64,000 bases of DNA from Schistocerca nitens (Eukaryota; Arthropoda; Insecta; Orthoptera; Acrididae). The notes beneath the pieces are model-generated. The model saw nothing but the letters and a program-made list of their open reading frames with translations. It searched no databases and was not told the DNA's origin. Location of the stretch: the NCBI RefSeq assembly GCF_023898315.1, contig NC_064614.1, positions 1,051,404,432 through 1,051,468,431 on the forward strand, written 5' to 3'. A program made the translations under genes and the position numbers. Below, in pieces: positions 1 through 11,639 of this stretch (position 1 is its first letter; each line of letters starts with the position of its first letter).

Positions 1-655
1 TTCATTAAACTTCGGTTACACGATAAATCAGTCAAATCTAAAGGCCGTAAATTCAACTAAATATTTAGGAATTACAGTTACGAACAACTTAAATTGGAAG
101 GAACACGTAGGAAATGTTGTGAGGAAGGCTAACCAAAGACTGCGTTTTATTGGCAGGACACTTGGAAAATGTAACAGATCTACTAAGGAGACTGCCTACA
201 CTAGTCTTGTCCGTAGTCTCTTAGAATACTGCTGCGCAGTGTGGGGTCCTTACCAGATACGGCTGACGAAGTACATCGAAAAATTTCAAAGAAGGGCAGC
301 ACGTTTTGTAGTATGGCGAAATATGGGTGTCACTGAAATGGTACAGGATTTGGGCTGGACATCATTAAAAGAAAGGCGTTTTTCGTTGCGAGGGGATCTT
401 CTCACGAAATTCCAATCACCAACTTTCTCCTCCGAATGCGAAAATACTTTGCTGACACCAACCTACGTAGGTAGAAACGACCACCACGATAGAATAAGGG
501 AAATCAGAGCTCGTACGGAAAGATATAGGTTTTAGTTCTTTCCGCGCGCTATGCGAAATTGGAATAATTGAAAATTGTGAAGGTGGTTCGATGAACCCTC
601 TGCCAGGCACTTAAATGTGATGTGCAGAGTATCCGTGTAGATATGGATGTAGATT
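1..655 (+). mobile_element. 3' end of a CR1/Jockey-group LINE (truncated by window edge)
   Basis: The element enters from the left edge. Its coding part (2-535) is followed by a short 3' tail that shares the wording 'gaaccctctgccaggcactt' and a terminal TAGATG-like run (about 637-653) with the second copy ending near 7415. Shared tail wording in two independent copies marks this as the family's 3' terminus. No clear TSD was found because the 5' side lies outside the window. Confidence 0.8.
2..535 (+). pseudogene. Reverse transcriptase C-terminal part, CR1/Jockey-group LINE
   Basis: This frame encodes the region after the RT catalytic core: thumb and C-terminal segment. It contains the typical NSTKYLGITVTNNLNWKEHV block near the start and the QRRAARFV block near residue 95, both hallmarks of CR1/Jockey-type RTs. 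In a live element it would copy its RNA into DNA at a nicked target. The catalytic FADD motif lies upstream of the window. The frame ends at a TAG at 533-535, while related sequence (SSFRAMRNWNN) continues in another frame up to about 570, so the end is broken by a stop or frameshift. It is about 80% alike by eye to the copy at 6160-7345. No host function is expected. Confidence 0.8.
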
Positions 656-2489
656 GGTCGCTATGGACGCAGACACGGCGTACGCAGATCAGTCGCCCTT
701 TATTTATGTGAATTAAATGATCTTATCGTAGACATCTCATGACACATACCTGCACAAACATACAAACAAACTGTCGGATCCCTGATACGCAGAATCTGTG
801 ATGTATTTCGTTCCAAAGCCGGACAAACAAACTATTACGCAGGGGTCGTTATGTTTTGGTTCATCAGTGTCTGTATCTTCTTCATTTACAAATTCATTAA
901 AACATTTAGATACATGACAAATGTACGTCATAGAATGCCTGAACTCAGTAATTTATCTCTCAGCTCTGTACTGTGTGCAGAGTAATGTAACATATTTGAC
1001 AATAATTGCTGCTTTTACAAATGTTTTGGCAAAAATTCGTATAACCCACACGACATTATAACATGTAACAACAATTTTGCAGAAAGAGAATAAAGAAATA
1101 AGCCCACGGAAGATAGCACAAAAAGAGCTGAAAAAAGTCTGGGTAAAAACGAAAGTACAAAATGGTGTCTCGCGTTACGTGGAATTCCTCTCTAATTTTC
1201 ATTAAGAAGCACAAAAATAGGAACTGCAACATTCAAAATATGATTAATAGAAATTCCGAAGCGCAGGAACTTCAGACGGCGTAGCACTCAATGCCGAACA
1301 TGAAATGTCTTGTACGTTGTATGCGTGATGTATATAGCCAAAGCCTTTGTTATAAAGCGAAGTGAACTTTTAATATGCTGCTGTATTTGATGATATATCG
1401 TCAACGTTAAAATGTCATCTTTAGCTTTACCGTAGAGTGAATGAGAATTGGAATTACCTGCTCTCAGATGGCGATGTGGCCCGTTACTTTTGCGTACATC
1501 ACAGAAGGAAACACAAGCGTTCCCGACTGCAGTTTTGAAACGATATCTCACATCAGTCACTGGGTTAGGCTGTGTTACACAGACCATAGTTTTACACTGG
1601 ACCAAATGACGCAAAACTTCCATAAAAGCTGCAGATGTGTATAAACAGAAGCTCCATGAACTCGAAGTGAACAGGATCGAAAGGAAACATACTGACAGAA
1701 ACTGGGCACCAATGCGGGCCGATATATCCTACCAACGTATAACTCTTCAAGGGCAGTAAACGTGGTATCGTGTTGTGAATGAAACAAGAGCAACAGATGA
1801 TAAGCTTAACACAATTACACAAAGCGAAACTTTTAAATGGTCTTTCTGTGAAGAAGAGGACAATCTAGAGCACATACCTATGTGCATTAAATACGAGTAG
1901 ATGCTTCTGTGTTCAAAAGTTAAAGTTGCTTTAATGAATAAAACAGACCAAACGTAAATACAGATAGCCAGAGTTGAGAGGCTATCCGCCAATACAACAA
2001 GATGCTATACTGAGTCTGAGGTCAACTACATCATAAGTGAAAATGACAAAGAATTGGAGAGTTTCCTAAGTTTCTAAGAGTAGAGAGGCAGAGAATAAGA
2101 GGGTTTAAAACTACAAACGTATATATAAAAGCTACGTGGAACGTATTTTACAATAATTTTCTTACTGGGTAATAATTATTTCAAGAATTAAGAGATGATT
2201 CTTTCCTCTCCCGCGTTTTCTTTTATTTATCCATTTACGTGTATTTTCTTTACAGAAGTAGAAGTAGTATACTTTCTTCGTATGTTCAGTATTTACGTAT
2301 AAGTACAATTATAAATAATAATATTACACCAAGAAAAGAAACTGACGACCATAAGGACAAGAAGGAACCCAGTTAATGGACAAACGCAATAAGAAGCGAC
2401 TCACTGTCTGGAAGAAGAACCAGGCGCCGAATAAAGTGAAATTGGAGAGAACAAGGACTGGCTATTTTAAAAAAATAAAAGAAAAAAGG
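656..2489. other. No recognisable feature
   Basis: AT-rich sequence of about 1.8 kb. All open frames are short (under about 110 codons), overlap on both strands and show no domain or motif I recognise. Old, unrecognisable repeat sequence is likely. Confidence 0.5.
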
Positions 2490-2770
2490 AAAATGAGTAG
2501 ATCTGTGGTAAAGTGCTAAATCACATATCCAAAGGTCTCGGGTTCGATGCATGGTCAACATTAGGATTTTTGTGTCACTTATCACTTCTTTCACCATGCC
2601 AATGTTTGAGTAGACGAAAATTTCCGAATTGCACCTTGCTTCGGAATCAATCTTTACGTTGTGACCCCGCTTCCCACTGGTCGATTAAGTCAGCTCAAAG
2701 GTCTGAGGAAAGCAACGGTATACCACCTCGAACAGGATAATGCCTACTAAAGCACTGTCGAACCCAAAAC
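2490..2770 (+). repeat. tRNA-derived SINE, decayed
   Basis: A tRNA-like head ends with a good RNA polymerase III B-box (ggttcgatgc, about 2540-2550). It is followed by a body with a 'cccactggtcgattaagtc' segment that I recall from a common grasshopper SINE type. The boundaries are approximate and no TSD was found. Family recognition is from memory and not verified. Confidence 0.5.
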
Positions 2771-2892
2771 AATCCTCGGATTGGTAACAGCTTGCCTTAC
2801 TTTACAATCACACTTCCGATCCATTAGCACTCTAAAGCTGGAATGGCCGTTAGCCCTATTGGGCATTACGAATTGTAATTTCCCTGTGTACT

Positions 2893-3092
2893 TCAAATGG
2901 TTCAAATGGCTCTGAGCACTATGGGACTTAACTTCTAAGGTCATCAGTCCCCTAGAACTTAGAACTACTTAAACATAACTAACATAAGGACATCACACAC
3001 ATCCATGCCCGAGGCAGCATTCGAACCTGCGACGGTAGCGGTCGCGCGGTTCCAGACTGAAGCGCCTAGAACCGCTCGGCCACACTGGTCGG
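2893..3092 (-). repeat. tRNA-derived SINE (main ~200-bp family), copy a
   Basis: Read on the minus strand, the head (near 3092) contains an A-box-like TGGCCGAGCGG and a B-box GGTTCGAATGC. The body follows, then the tail ending ATTTGAACCAT. The copy is flanked by a perfect 11-bp TSD, ccctgtgtact, at 2882-2892 and 3093-3103, which fixes both ends. It is therefore a retroposed insertion, probably mobilised by a LINE in trans. Confidence 0.95.
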
Positions 3093-3103
3093 CCCTGTGT
3101 ACT

Positions 3104-4319
3104 ACAACCACTGTTAAGAGTCGTACCAATAAACGTACAAAGCCGTTTTCACAGTTAATATAAGAAAAGACGAGACAGAATAGTACGCAGCGCTTCCTGT
3201 TGTGATGACACCGGCCCGTGAATCTAGTGCGGGGTAATTTTCTGGTAAGCTGCAGAAGGTCAAAGGTCAGTAGGAAGGTCAGCTGGGGCCACGCCGGTCC
3301 GCGAGTCGCGTTTGTCGTCCTCAGCACGGCGAGAATGTCTGCGGACAGTGACCAGGAGTTCCTCGGCAAACTGGCACTCCAAGTTTCCAGTGTGGTCGTT
3401 TTCATTTTCTAGCACGTTGGCCAAGCGCGAGCAGTGTTAGCTCCGTCTCACTACCCACGAGCACTGCACTCCCTTGCCCCCCCCCCCCCACACACACAGA
3501 CATACGAATCCCCATGTAAACCACCGTAAATAACTCTTACCAAGTTCATATCAGACAATGACGTCCAATGATGACAATATCAAAGGAAACATGAATTACT
3601 TTAACTTACAAACAGAAGCGGAAATGAAATAAAACCGTTGGTAGAAATAATGAAATTTACTGCAATGTAATAACGGCTGTAAAACGTCAGTACAAAGAAT
3701 GTAAGATTATAACACATGGACACAAAAATAAAATTAAAAAAAAACAAGATGTTAGCAAACAAAAGTGTGCTGGAAAGGCGACCAAAATCACATATAATTT
3801 TTAATGTTTACGTTTATAAGGTTATCCAAGACTGGAAGCAATATGTACAAAAAATGGGTCAAAACAATTTATTTAAATATTTTACTTATCATAGATGTGA
3901 CTTAGTACCGCAGTAAAAATAGGACATCGCCAGATGAGTAATTTATGTAAACAATGCTATGTTTATACCGAAGGTTATACAGGGATGAAGTTATCAGACA
4001 GAGTTACTTTCCCATATAAAATTGGTAATCGGAAAAATCGTCTTTAAGCTACTTGGAATGTCGATCTGGCCAAGACAGGAATAAAGATTTAGATGTAAAA
4101 CTGTTCCATCTGGTTTGATGCTGTCCGTCTCTTCCCTTATTACGTTAACTTATATGTAACTTTGTTTAAATACTACTCCCAAAACCCTTTATAATGACAA
4201 TGGTATATCGTAGCTTTGATCTTACTGTCCTTTACTGCTCCTTGTAGCATCGAGCTGCCCCGTTTTCTAAACATTTGTGGACGTATCTATAACATGTAAA
4301 GACAAAAAAAGGATAGGAA
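3104..4319. other. No secure feature; short GC-richer segment at 3200-3420
   Basis: Most of this stretch is plain AT-rich DNA. At 3200-3420 base composition rises and a short frame starts at an ATG near 3333 (MSADSDQEFLGKLALQ) with an A at -3. A GTAAGC donor-like site lies at about 3243. This could be a host first exon but nothing confirms it. A C-run followed by CA repeats sits at 3474-3501. Confidence 0.4.
3474..3501. repeat. Poly-C/(CA)n simple repeat
   Basis: An uninterrupted C-run passes directly into CA repeats. Confidence 0.9.
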
Positions 4320-4800
4320 ACCCCGCGACGAGGCCCTTAAGACCACACGTTATTGAGCTCACTACCGTGGCATCCAGAGTCGCTCATCATTGGACGCGGT
4401 ACGGAATGGCATGGGTGTCAGACCGTTGTCGGCGTTCCGACCTTGCACCCGCTACCTCTCAATTGGGTGGTTCCTAAACTGGCGTAAAGAGAAAGAGTTC
4501 ATCCCGGCCCAGTCCCAGGCAGTACGGAGACTCGAACCGAGACCCACGCATGAGATCCTCTCGTGATGACCACTAGGCTACGGGTTGATTCAAATGGCTG
4601 TGAGCACTATGCGACTTAACTTCTGAGGTCATTAGTCGCCCAGAACATAGAAGTAATTAAACGTAAGTAACCAAAGGACATCACATACATCCTTGCCCGA
4701 GGCAGGATTCGAACCTGCGACCGTAGCAGTCGCTCGGCTCCAGACTGTAGCGCCTAGAACCGCACGGCCACTCCGGCCGGCTAGGCTACAGGGCTGGACA
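4320..4800 (-). repeat. tRNA-headed SINE, split by SINE copy b
   Basis: On the minus strand a tRNA-like head reads gtagcctagtggtcatcac and then a B-box ggttcgagtctcc (about 4523-4535). The body runs down to about 4320. Copy b (4585-4780) was inserted into the first bases of this head and duplicated ctaggctac-gg, so the outermost head lies at 4781-4800. The 3' limit is approximate. Confidence 0.65.
4585..4780 (-). repeat. tRNA-derived SINE (main family), copy b
   Basis: A complete head-to-tail copy on the minus strand. TSDs ctaggctacggg (4573-4584) and ctaggctacaggg (4781-4793) differ by a substitution. The target was the head of an older tRNA-derived SINE. Confidence 0.93.
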
Positions 4801-5359
4801 CCTAAAGCATATAATAATATGGGAACAAATACAATGTAAAAAATTTATAAAACTGCGTTTCTCGATGGACATATTTCGTGGGAGTGATTGACAAACTATT
4901 ATAAAAAGGAAATAAGTATGCTTGACAGCAGACCATATTAGATACAGACCAGTGCAAAAAGAGCCGAAAATGGGGTCAGCTAAGGCTCCAAAATTTAAAT
5001 ATCGCTTACCTAGTATAAACACACACAAACGGTGGGCTGTTTAGCATTATCGTCTAAATTGGCAAATGAAAGAGTTACAGAATAATTCCTAGAAAGTTTT
5101 ATGATGACAGTTGAAGAAGTTGTGTGTGACAAAGAATATCAGCTCAGGACATTTATGTCCACACATACACACATTTAATCGAGAACTGAGAAAAAGGAAA
5201 CTGTGCTCAAAGCATCACTAAAAATTAAAATACCTGATCGTACTGGAGCATTTCTGTGGTAGTCAGCTTTAAGATCGTCCACGAGATCCAGAACGCCATA
5301 GAGAAGAGTACCTAGGCATGCCATGTTCCTTGTCTCCCTGTAAGCATTCGATTCAGTTC
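4801..5359. other. No recognisable feature
   Basis: AT-rich DNA with only short open frames and no motif or terminal repeat that I can identify. Confidence 0.5.
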
Positions 5360-6100
5360 TTACTGGCCTTTAAGAATCAAATACGAGATTACCGAATATC
5401 AGAGCAGATTTGTGAATGAATGCGCAACACCGTTCAACATAACGGATCAAAAGTGAGAGATGTAAATGTAATTTTCCCCATTCAACAAGAGCATGTTATA
5501 GGCTGTCGACCGTTCACAATTCTCAATAATCTGGTTGAAAATGGAGGCTCCAAGAGATTATTCGCAAACGATTATGTTGTCTATAACGCAGAAGAAGGTC
5601 TATGATTGATATAGGTACTGGCAGTCGATCCTAAATGAAAGTAAAGGTAATTTGCTTTAACAAGCAAAAAAACCAACTACTGCTCGATCGGCGAAAAGAA
5701 CTGAAAACAGTAACTTTCGAGAAATACCTAGGAGTAATCATTCGGAGCGTCCTACGGTGGAATGACAACATATAATGATTCACAGTACCAACGCGAGATG
5801 GCACTGATATTCATTATGAGGGCCTTAAGGAAATGTAATTCATTCATGAAAGAAAGCGTCTTGCAAAAAACTTTTCCCAACGATTTGTGAATGTTGTTCA
5901 TCATTTTGGGTCGCTTAAGAATGTAGGTTTATAAAAGGGAAAAAAACATACTACGAAGAGGGGCACTATTCACTAAGAGATCGTTTCGTAAGATAGCTAG
6001 GTGGGGATGTACGCTGCGACAAGTTAGATTCCTCGATAGCACTCGGAGACGAGGTGTTTACTGCAGATGTTTCCTGTCGCTTCACCGTAAGACAAACGAG
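5360..6100 (+). pseudogene. Heavily decayed CR1/Jockey-group RT fragment
   Basis: The sequence around 5550-5600 reads KRLFANDYVVYNAEE, a damaged version of the RT active-site block RLFADDxVxY, with the first catalytic Asp replaced by Asn. About 130 bp further on, in another frame, is EKYLGVIIRSVLRWNDNI, the post-core block that follows the active site in this group. Spacing and order match the better preserved copy at 6160-7345, but several stops and frameshifts separate the pieces. The 3' part (5930-6100) is too diverged to assign securely. Confidence 0.65.
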
Positions 6101-6129
6101 GTGGAACTTCTTCATAGTCTCGTGGGAAA

Positions 6130-7415
6130 CAACTCGTTGGCGTATTTAGAGTAGCGGAAGGGAGAATGCAGTAGGGTTTTAGAACATATACTGTATTTGA
6201 ACATTATGAAGTATCTCGAAGAAAACGATTTATTGACACACAGTCAGCAGGGATTCAAAAAATATCGTTCTTGTGAAACACAACTAGCTCTTTATACTCA
6301 TGAAGTAATAAGTGTTATCGACAGGGGATGTCAAATTGATTCCATATTCTTTGATTTCCAGAAGGCTTTCGACACCATTCCTCACAAGCGTCTTCTAATC
6401 AAACTGCGTGGCTACGGATTATCGCCTCAGTTGTGCGACTGGATTCGTGATTTCCTGTCAGAAAGGTCACAGTTCGTAGTAATAGACGGAAAGTCATCGA
6501 GAAAACAGAAGTAATATCCGGCGTTCCCCAAGGAAGTGTTATAGGCCCTGTGTTGTTCCTGATCTATATTCACGACATAGGAGACAATCTGAGTGGCCCT
6601 CTTAGATTGTTTGCCGATGATGCTGTCATTTACCGTCTTGTCAAGTCATCAGATGATCCAAACGACTTGCAAAATGATTTAGATAAGGTATCTGTATGGT
6701 GCGAAAAGTGGCAATTGGCCCTGAATAAAGAAAAGTGTGAAGTTATTCATATGAGTACTGAAAGAAATCAGCTAAATTTCGATTTAAGTCACACAAATCT
6801 GAGGGCTGTAAATTCAACTAAATACTTAGGGATTACAATTACAAATAACCTAAATTGGAACGATCACATAGACATTATTGCGGGTAGAGCATTGGTAGAA
6901 CACTTAGAAAATGCAACAGGTCTACCAAAGAGACTGCTTACACTACGCTTGTCCGCCCTATTCTGGAGTACTTCTGTGCGGTGTTGGATCCGCATCAGGT
7001 GGGACTGACGGATGACATCGAAAAAATACAAAGAAGGGCAGCTCGTTTTGTATTATCGCGAAATAGGGGAGATAGTGTCACAGACATGATACGTGAATTG
7101 GAGTGGCAATCATTAAAAAAAGGCGCTTTTCGTTGCGACGGGATCTTCTCATGAAATTTCAATCACCAGTTTTCTCCTCCGATTGCAAAAACATTCTGTT
7201 GGCACCCACCTACATAGGGAAAAATGATCATCACGATAAAATAAGAGAAATCAGGGGTCCCATGGAAAAATTTAAGTGCTCGTTTTTCACGCGTGCCTTT
7301 CGAGAGTGGAACGGTAGAGAGACAGCATGAAGGTGGTTCATTGAACCCTCTGTCAGGCACTTTATAGTGAATAGCAGAGTAATCACGTAGATGTAGTTGT
7401 AGATGTAGGTGTGGG
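6130..7415 (+). mobile_element. CR1/Jockey-group LINE, 5'-truncated copy
   Basis: Only the 3' portion of the element is present: RT core, C-terminal region and the 3' tail with TAGATG-type repeats (about 7387-7411). It is the same family as the fragment at 1-655. The 5' limit is set by where RT similarity fades, and no clear TSD was found. Confidence 0.8.
6160..7345 (+). pseudogene. Reverse transcriptase, CR1/Jockey-group, frameshifted
   Basis: RT motifs appear in the expected order. NDLLTHSQQGFKKYRSCETQ lies near 6225-6280. Motif A, FFDFQKAFDTIPH, is near 6350-6380. VISGVPQGSVIGPVLFLIYI is near 6512-6570, and the catalytic block LRLFADDAVIY near 6603-6635 keeps both Asp residues. The post-core block STKYLGITITNNLNW lies near 6815-6860. 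At least three frame changes break it: between motif A and GVPQG (about 6505), near 6885-6900, and near 7120. The C-terminal part ends around FREWNG at 7310. Unlike the fragment at 5360-6100 the active site is preserved, so this copy died more recently. Confidence 0.88.
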
Positions 7416-7559
7416 GACTCAACTCGGGGAAAACTCTGAAGGCGATATTGGCTAAAATAAGAAACGATCAAAGAGTTTCGTATTGAGGACGTTGCTAAAG
7501 AGTATATACAAAATACCACGAGTCAGGTGCGGATATATAAGTATCGATATGTAGGAGAG

Positions 7560-8130
7560 GGACTAATGTGACATTAGTGTGTCTCCGACGTGCGTGCGAT
7601 GAATGCAGAAACATGAACTATGGTGATGTCATTAGCAAATACGTCCAAACAGGACCACCGGGCTGTTATTCTTTTCTTGGCTGCCGATGGACAAACACTT
7701 GTAGATATCCATCGGAAGATGAAGAATGTGTATGGGGCAGCATGACCGTAGAAAACCACCGTTGCGGAATGGTACTCCTGCTTCATGATAACGCACGTCC
7801 ACAAATCACGTGTCGTACCTCACAAGTTACTCCAATTCAAGTGGGCGACACTCGAGCACCCTCCCTGTAGTCCTGAGTTCTCCCCATGCGATTATCACCC
7901 ATTAGGTGCCTTAAAAAAGGCCTTGAATGTTCGAAGTTTCCTGTCGGACGAGGATACACAGCATGCAAGCGAATTTCTCACACAGTAGAAGGCAGTTTAT
8001 CAAACGGATATCTTCCATCTTGTACGTCAGTGGGATGAGTGCCTCAATTGTTTTTGTCTGGTTGGCATACGTAGTCTGGAGTGCACAGCCTTCGAATGGA
8101 AACGTTTTCATCCCTCCTTATGCAATATTT
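7560..8130 (+). pseudogene. Decayed mariner-family transposase (C-terminal half)
   Basis: The catalytic hallmark LLHDNARPQ appears at about 7778-7805. In the next frame it is followed by LLQFKWATLEHPPCSPEFSPCDYHPLG (7815-7900) and a KKALNVRSFLSDEDTQ block near 7915-7960. This is the D..D part of the mariner DDE/D domain and its C-terminal segment. At least one frameshift (about 7810) and later stops break it. The N-terminal DNA-binding region and terminal inverted repeats were not found. Confidence 0.8.
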
Positions 8131-8159
8131 GGTAAATATAAGAATATTAAGTAAAGATT

Positions 8160-9292
8160 TTTGTAAAAATGTTCGCACTTGGTAGTTCCAGGCCAAACGC
8201 AAGCACATGCCTGTAATAAACTAATTATTCACTACAAGCTCAAACTTGTTGCAGTGCAAGGAAACACTGTGAAGTAGCAAAACGAGTGGTCACTAACACG
8301 CGAGAACAATTAATTATTCACTCATACTAGCAGCCTGGTTCCCATTGTGAGAATCCTTTCATACATACGATCATTTCAAAGGTTTTGCGGAGAGAGGAAG
8401 AAAAAGTTAGCTGCTTGATGGGCTGAAACAAAGTGTTTAAACAATAAAAAAGTCGAATGAACCTACGTGGAAAATACAAAATGCAGGAAAATCTCAATGC
8501 CATATAGTATGAAAAAGCAAAATACAGTGAACAAATGAAACCGCTGTCCTTTCACAAACTCTACGTAAAGATTTAAAACGTTTATTGTAAAGAAGTTAAG
8601 TTTTATTGTAAAACAATTACGTCCATGACCACAATTACTAACACGATTTTGTGGGAAACATTATACAATACCGCTGCCATTTGAGCCAGAAATAGAGTTT
8701 AGAGCATTGCAGCATAACTACATGCATGCGTCCTTGATATTGGAGAGATACTATTACATTCCTTTGTCTGGAATTATCCAATTAGAATGTAATGGCAGAA
8801 GAGTCCTACATACAAAAGTTTTAATAACTGATCTTAACAGAGAATTCTTATAGAGATTGACGAGGCCTTAGGTGTCTAGATATAATGGAGCCTTATGAAA
8901 CGAAAGCATGCTTCATCTCATTACGCCACAAATATGTTTCGAACGAGAAAATTAGTACTGAATGCCAGTCTTCAATAGAAAACAACTTCCATTTGCTATG
9001 GTACCGACGAAAGAAGCTGCTACATCACAGTCCCCATGAACGAACTGTGGAGTCCTGAGTTACTGGTTCACTTGTTTGTGTCTTGAAAGAGGTGCCTTGA
9101 ACAAGTGGTGACCGTAAATACCCGATTTGTGACGCAGCAGATAAAGATAGGAGGTAAGGGTCTGCTGTTACTTGTAACAAGAGACCGCTACAAGAGATTG
9201 GGTATAGGACCGACCACACAAATTAAAACAATTTAATCGTAGATGAGATTGACATTATAATTACCCCGTTGAAATAGAGAGTAGATCCCGTT
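8160..9292. other. No recognisable feature
   Basis: AT-rich stretch of about 1.1 kb with no frame over about 65 codons and no repeat boundary that I can define. Confidence 0.5.
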
Positions 9293-9473
9293 TCGGCCGA
9301 ATGGTTTTAGGCGCTTCAGTCCGCAACCGCGCGACTGATGTTGTCACAGGTTCGAACCCTGCCTCGGGCATGGATGTGTGTGATGTCCTTAGGTTAGTTA
9401 GGTTTAAGTAGTTCTAAGTTCTATGGGACTGATGACCTTAGAACGTAAGTCCCATAGTGCTCAGAGCCATTTC
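9293..9473 (+). repeat. tRNA-derived SINE (main family), copy c
   Basis: Plus-strand copy with B-box ggttcgaaccc near 9350 and tail gtgctcagagccattt ending about 9473. The head is damaged (ggccgaatggttttag in place of the usual A-box) and the final few tail bases are missing. No convincing TSD remains, so this is an older copy. Confidence 0.85.
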
Positions 9474-9897
9474 TGATTCCGCTTCCAGGCGCCACAAACT
9501 TTAACAAGTATCTATTGAAGTATTTTAAGCCAAGAAATTTTGAGTAAATTAGTGAGAAGTTATGCGGTGATTGGTTACATGACAAAATGCGTGAAAGGAA
9601 GTAATATTCCGATCTACAGGTTAGTATGACTAAAATCATACAACAAATACATTAACAAATTTTAGAGCTTAAGCCTAAATGATAGAAAGATGACACTGTT
9701 CCCGCCGAAACTGAAAGTTACTCCTTACATAAACCACTATGGGTCAGTTTCGTAATACAGCCATTTTCGTAGGTAACTCCGTAAATACTTAAGGAAAAAG
9801 TTAACTTTCACTTGATGAGTCTTTGATAAGTAACAGCTCGAAAAAACTTAGACCCTACGACATATAAGTTTTCTATGTATATGTACCGGTCATATTA
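9474..9897. other. No recognisable feature
   Basis: AT-rich flank between a SINE and the Tc1-like element; nothing identified. Confidence 0.5.
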
Positions 9898-9899
9898 TA

Positions 9900-11318
9900 C
9901 ACTCCTGGAAATTGAAATAAGAACACCGTGAATTCATTGTCCCAGGAAGGGGAAACTTTATTGACACATTCCTGGGGTCAGATACATCACATGATCACAC
10001 TGACAGAACCACAGGCACATAGACACAGGCAACAGAGCATGCACAATGTCGGCACTAGAACAGTGTATATCCACCTTTCGCAGCAATGCAGGCTGCTATT
10101 CTCCCATGGAGACGATCGTAGAGATGCTGGATGTAGTCCTGTGGAACGGCTTGCCATGCCATTTCCACCTGGCGCCTCAGTTGGACCAGCGTTCGTGCTG
10201 GACGTGCAGACCGCTTGAGACGACGCTTCATCCAGTCCCAAACATGCTCAATGGGGGACAGATCCGGAGATCTTGCTGGCCAGGGTAGTTGACTTACACC
10301 TTCTAGAGCACGTTGGGTGGCACGGGATACATGCGGACGTGCATTGTCCTGTTGGAACAGCAAGTTCCCTTGCCGGTCTAGGAATGGTAGAACGATGGGT
10401 TCGATGACGGTTTGGATGTACCGTGCACTATTCAGTGTCCCCTCTACGATCACCAGTGGTGTACGGCCAGTGTAGGAGATCGCTCCCCACACCATGATGC
10501 CGGGTGTTGGCCCTGTGTGCCTCGGTCGTATGCAGTCCTGATTGTGGCGCTCACCTGCACGGCGCCAAACACGCATACGACCATCATTGGCACCAAGGCA
10601 GAAGCGACTCTCATCGCTGAAGACGACACGTCTCCATTCGTCCCTCCATTCACGCCTGTCGCGACACCACTGGAGGCGGGCTGCACGATGGGGCGTGAGC
10701 GGAAGACGGCCTAACGGTGTGCGGGACCGTAGCCCAGCTTCATGGAGACGGTTGCGAATGGTCCTCGCCGATACCCCAGGAGCAACAGTGTCCCTAATTT
10801 GCTGGGAAGTGGCGGTGCGGTCCCCTACGGCACTGCGTAGGATCCTACGGTCTTGGCGTGCATCCGTGCGTCGCTGCGGTCCGGTCCCAGGTCGACGGGC
10901 ACGTGCACCTTCCGCCGACCACTGGCGACAACATCGATGTACTGTGGAGACCTCACGCCCCACGTGTTGAGCAATTCGGCGGTACGTCCACCCGGCCTCC
11001 CGCATGCCCACTATATGCCCTCGCTCAAAGTCCGTCAACTGCACATACGGTTCACGTCCACGCTGTCGCGGCATGCTACCAGTGTTAAAGACTGCGATGG
11101 AGCTCCGTATGCCGCGGCAAACTGGCTGACACTGACGGCGGCGGTGCACAAATGCTGCGCAGCTAGCGCCATTCGACGGCCAACACCGCGGTTCCTGGTG
11201 TGTCCGCTGTGCCGTGCGTGTGATCATTGCTTGTACAGCCCTCTCGCAGTGTCCGGAGCAAGTATGGTGGGTCTGACACACCGGTGTCAATGTGTTCTTT
11301 TTTCCATTTCCAGGAGTG
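9900..11318 (-). mobile_element. Tc1-like DNA transposon, copy 1 (complete)
   Basis: Both ends carry the ~27-bp terminal inverted repeat beginning CACTCCTGGAAAT, with a few internal mismatches, and TA dinucleotides flank it (9898-9899 and 11319-11320). The single gene reads on the minus strand. Length (1,419 bp) and content match copy 2 at 13868-15289, which lies in the opposite direction. Ends, TSD and coding frame are all preserved, so this is a recent insertion. Confidence 0.95.
10055..11074 (-). CDS. Tc1-like transposase, intact frame (339 aa)
   Basis: This cut-and-paste transposase excises the element at its inverted repeats and inserts it at TA. The start chosen is MPRQRGREP at 11074, which gives the usual ~340-aa length; the frame happens to stay open upstream through the TIR. 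Residues 11-50 (LTDFERGHIVGMREAGWTYR onward) form the first helix-turn-helix, and residues 85-120 the second DNA-binding part. The DDE catalytic domain has D154 (VFSDESRF), D243 (FQQDNARPH) and E276 (SPDLSPIEHVWD). The D243-E276 gap is 32 residues, two fewer than the usual 34 of Tc1. A nuclear, DNA-binding protein is expected. The reading frame has no stop or frameshift, so activity is plausible but untested. Confidence 0.93.
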   Translation of the reverse strand: MPRQRGREPYVQLTDFERGHIVGMREAGWTYRRIAQHVGREVSTVHRCCRQWSAEGARARRPGTGPQRRTDARQDRRILRSAVGDRTATSQQIRDTVAPGVSARTIRNRLHEAGLRSRTPLGRLPLTPHRAARLQWCRDRREWRDEWRRVVFSDESRFCLGANDGRMRVWRRAGERHNQDCIRPRHTGPTPGIMVWGAISYTGRTPLVIVEGTLNSARYIQTVIEPIVLPFLDRQGNLLFQQDNARPHVSRATQRALEGVSQLPWPARSPDLSPIEHVWDWMKRRLKRSARPARTLVQLRRQVEMAWQAVPQDYIQHLYDRLHGRIAACIAAKGGYTLF

Positions 11319-11320
11319 TA

Positions 11321-11639
11321 TAATACTACTGTTGGAGAAAACCAACTTTTCGGCAACGGTTGCAGCGGACTTCTTTTGGGTCTATTGGTGCGTTCTAGCT
11401 ATGCAGTGTCCGTTGTACTTTGTTGTTACTGTTCACTGCTCATGCAATTATGTCATAATTTTAAGAAGCTAGTTCATTTCATTGGTCACTTAAGGAGACG
11501 GAGTGGGTATTTTATTTTAATAGGTTACTGCGGTTGAGAGATAGCGTAACTTCTGATGGCTCTAGTATTATGTGCCATGATTGGTGGTGACCGGCGAATG
11601 AGAAGTTGACTCCTGTTTACCCGATACTGGACGTCGGCC
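11321..11639. other. No recognisable feature
   Basis: Flank between Tc1 copy 1 and the Penelope-like fragment; nothing identified. Confidence 0.5.

Noticed and set aside
2965-3405. 146-codon minus-strand frame
   Set aside because: It runs through SINE copy a and the GC-rich flank; the SINE part shows it is not a gene.
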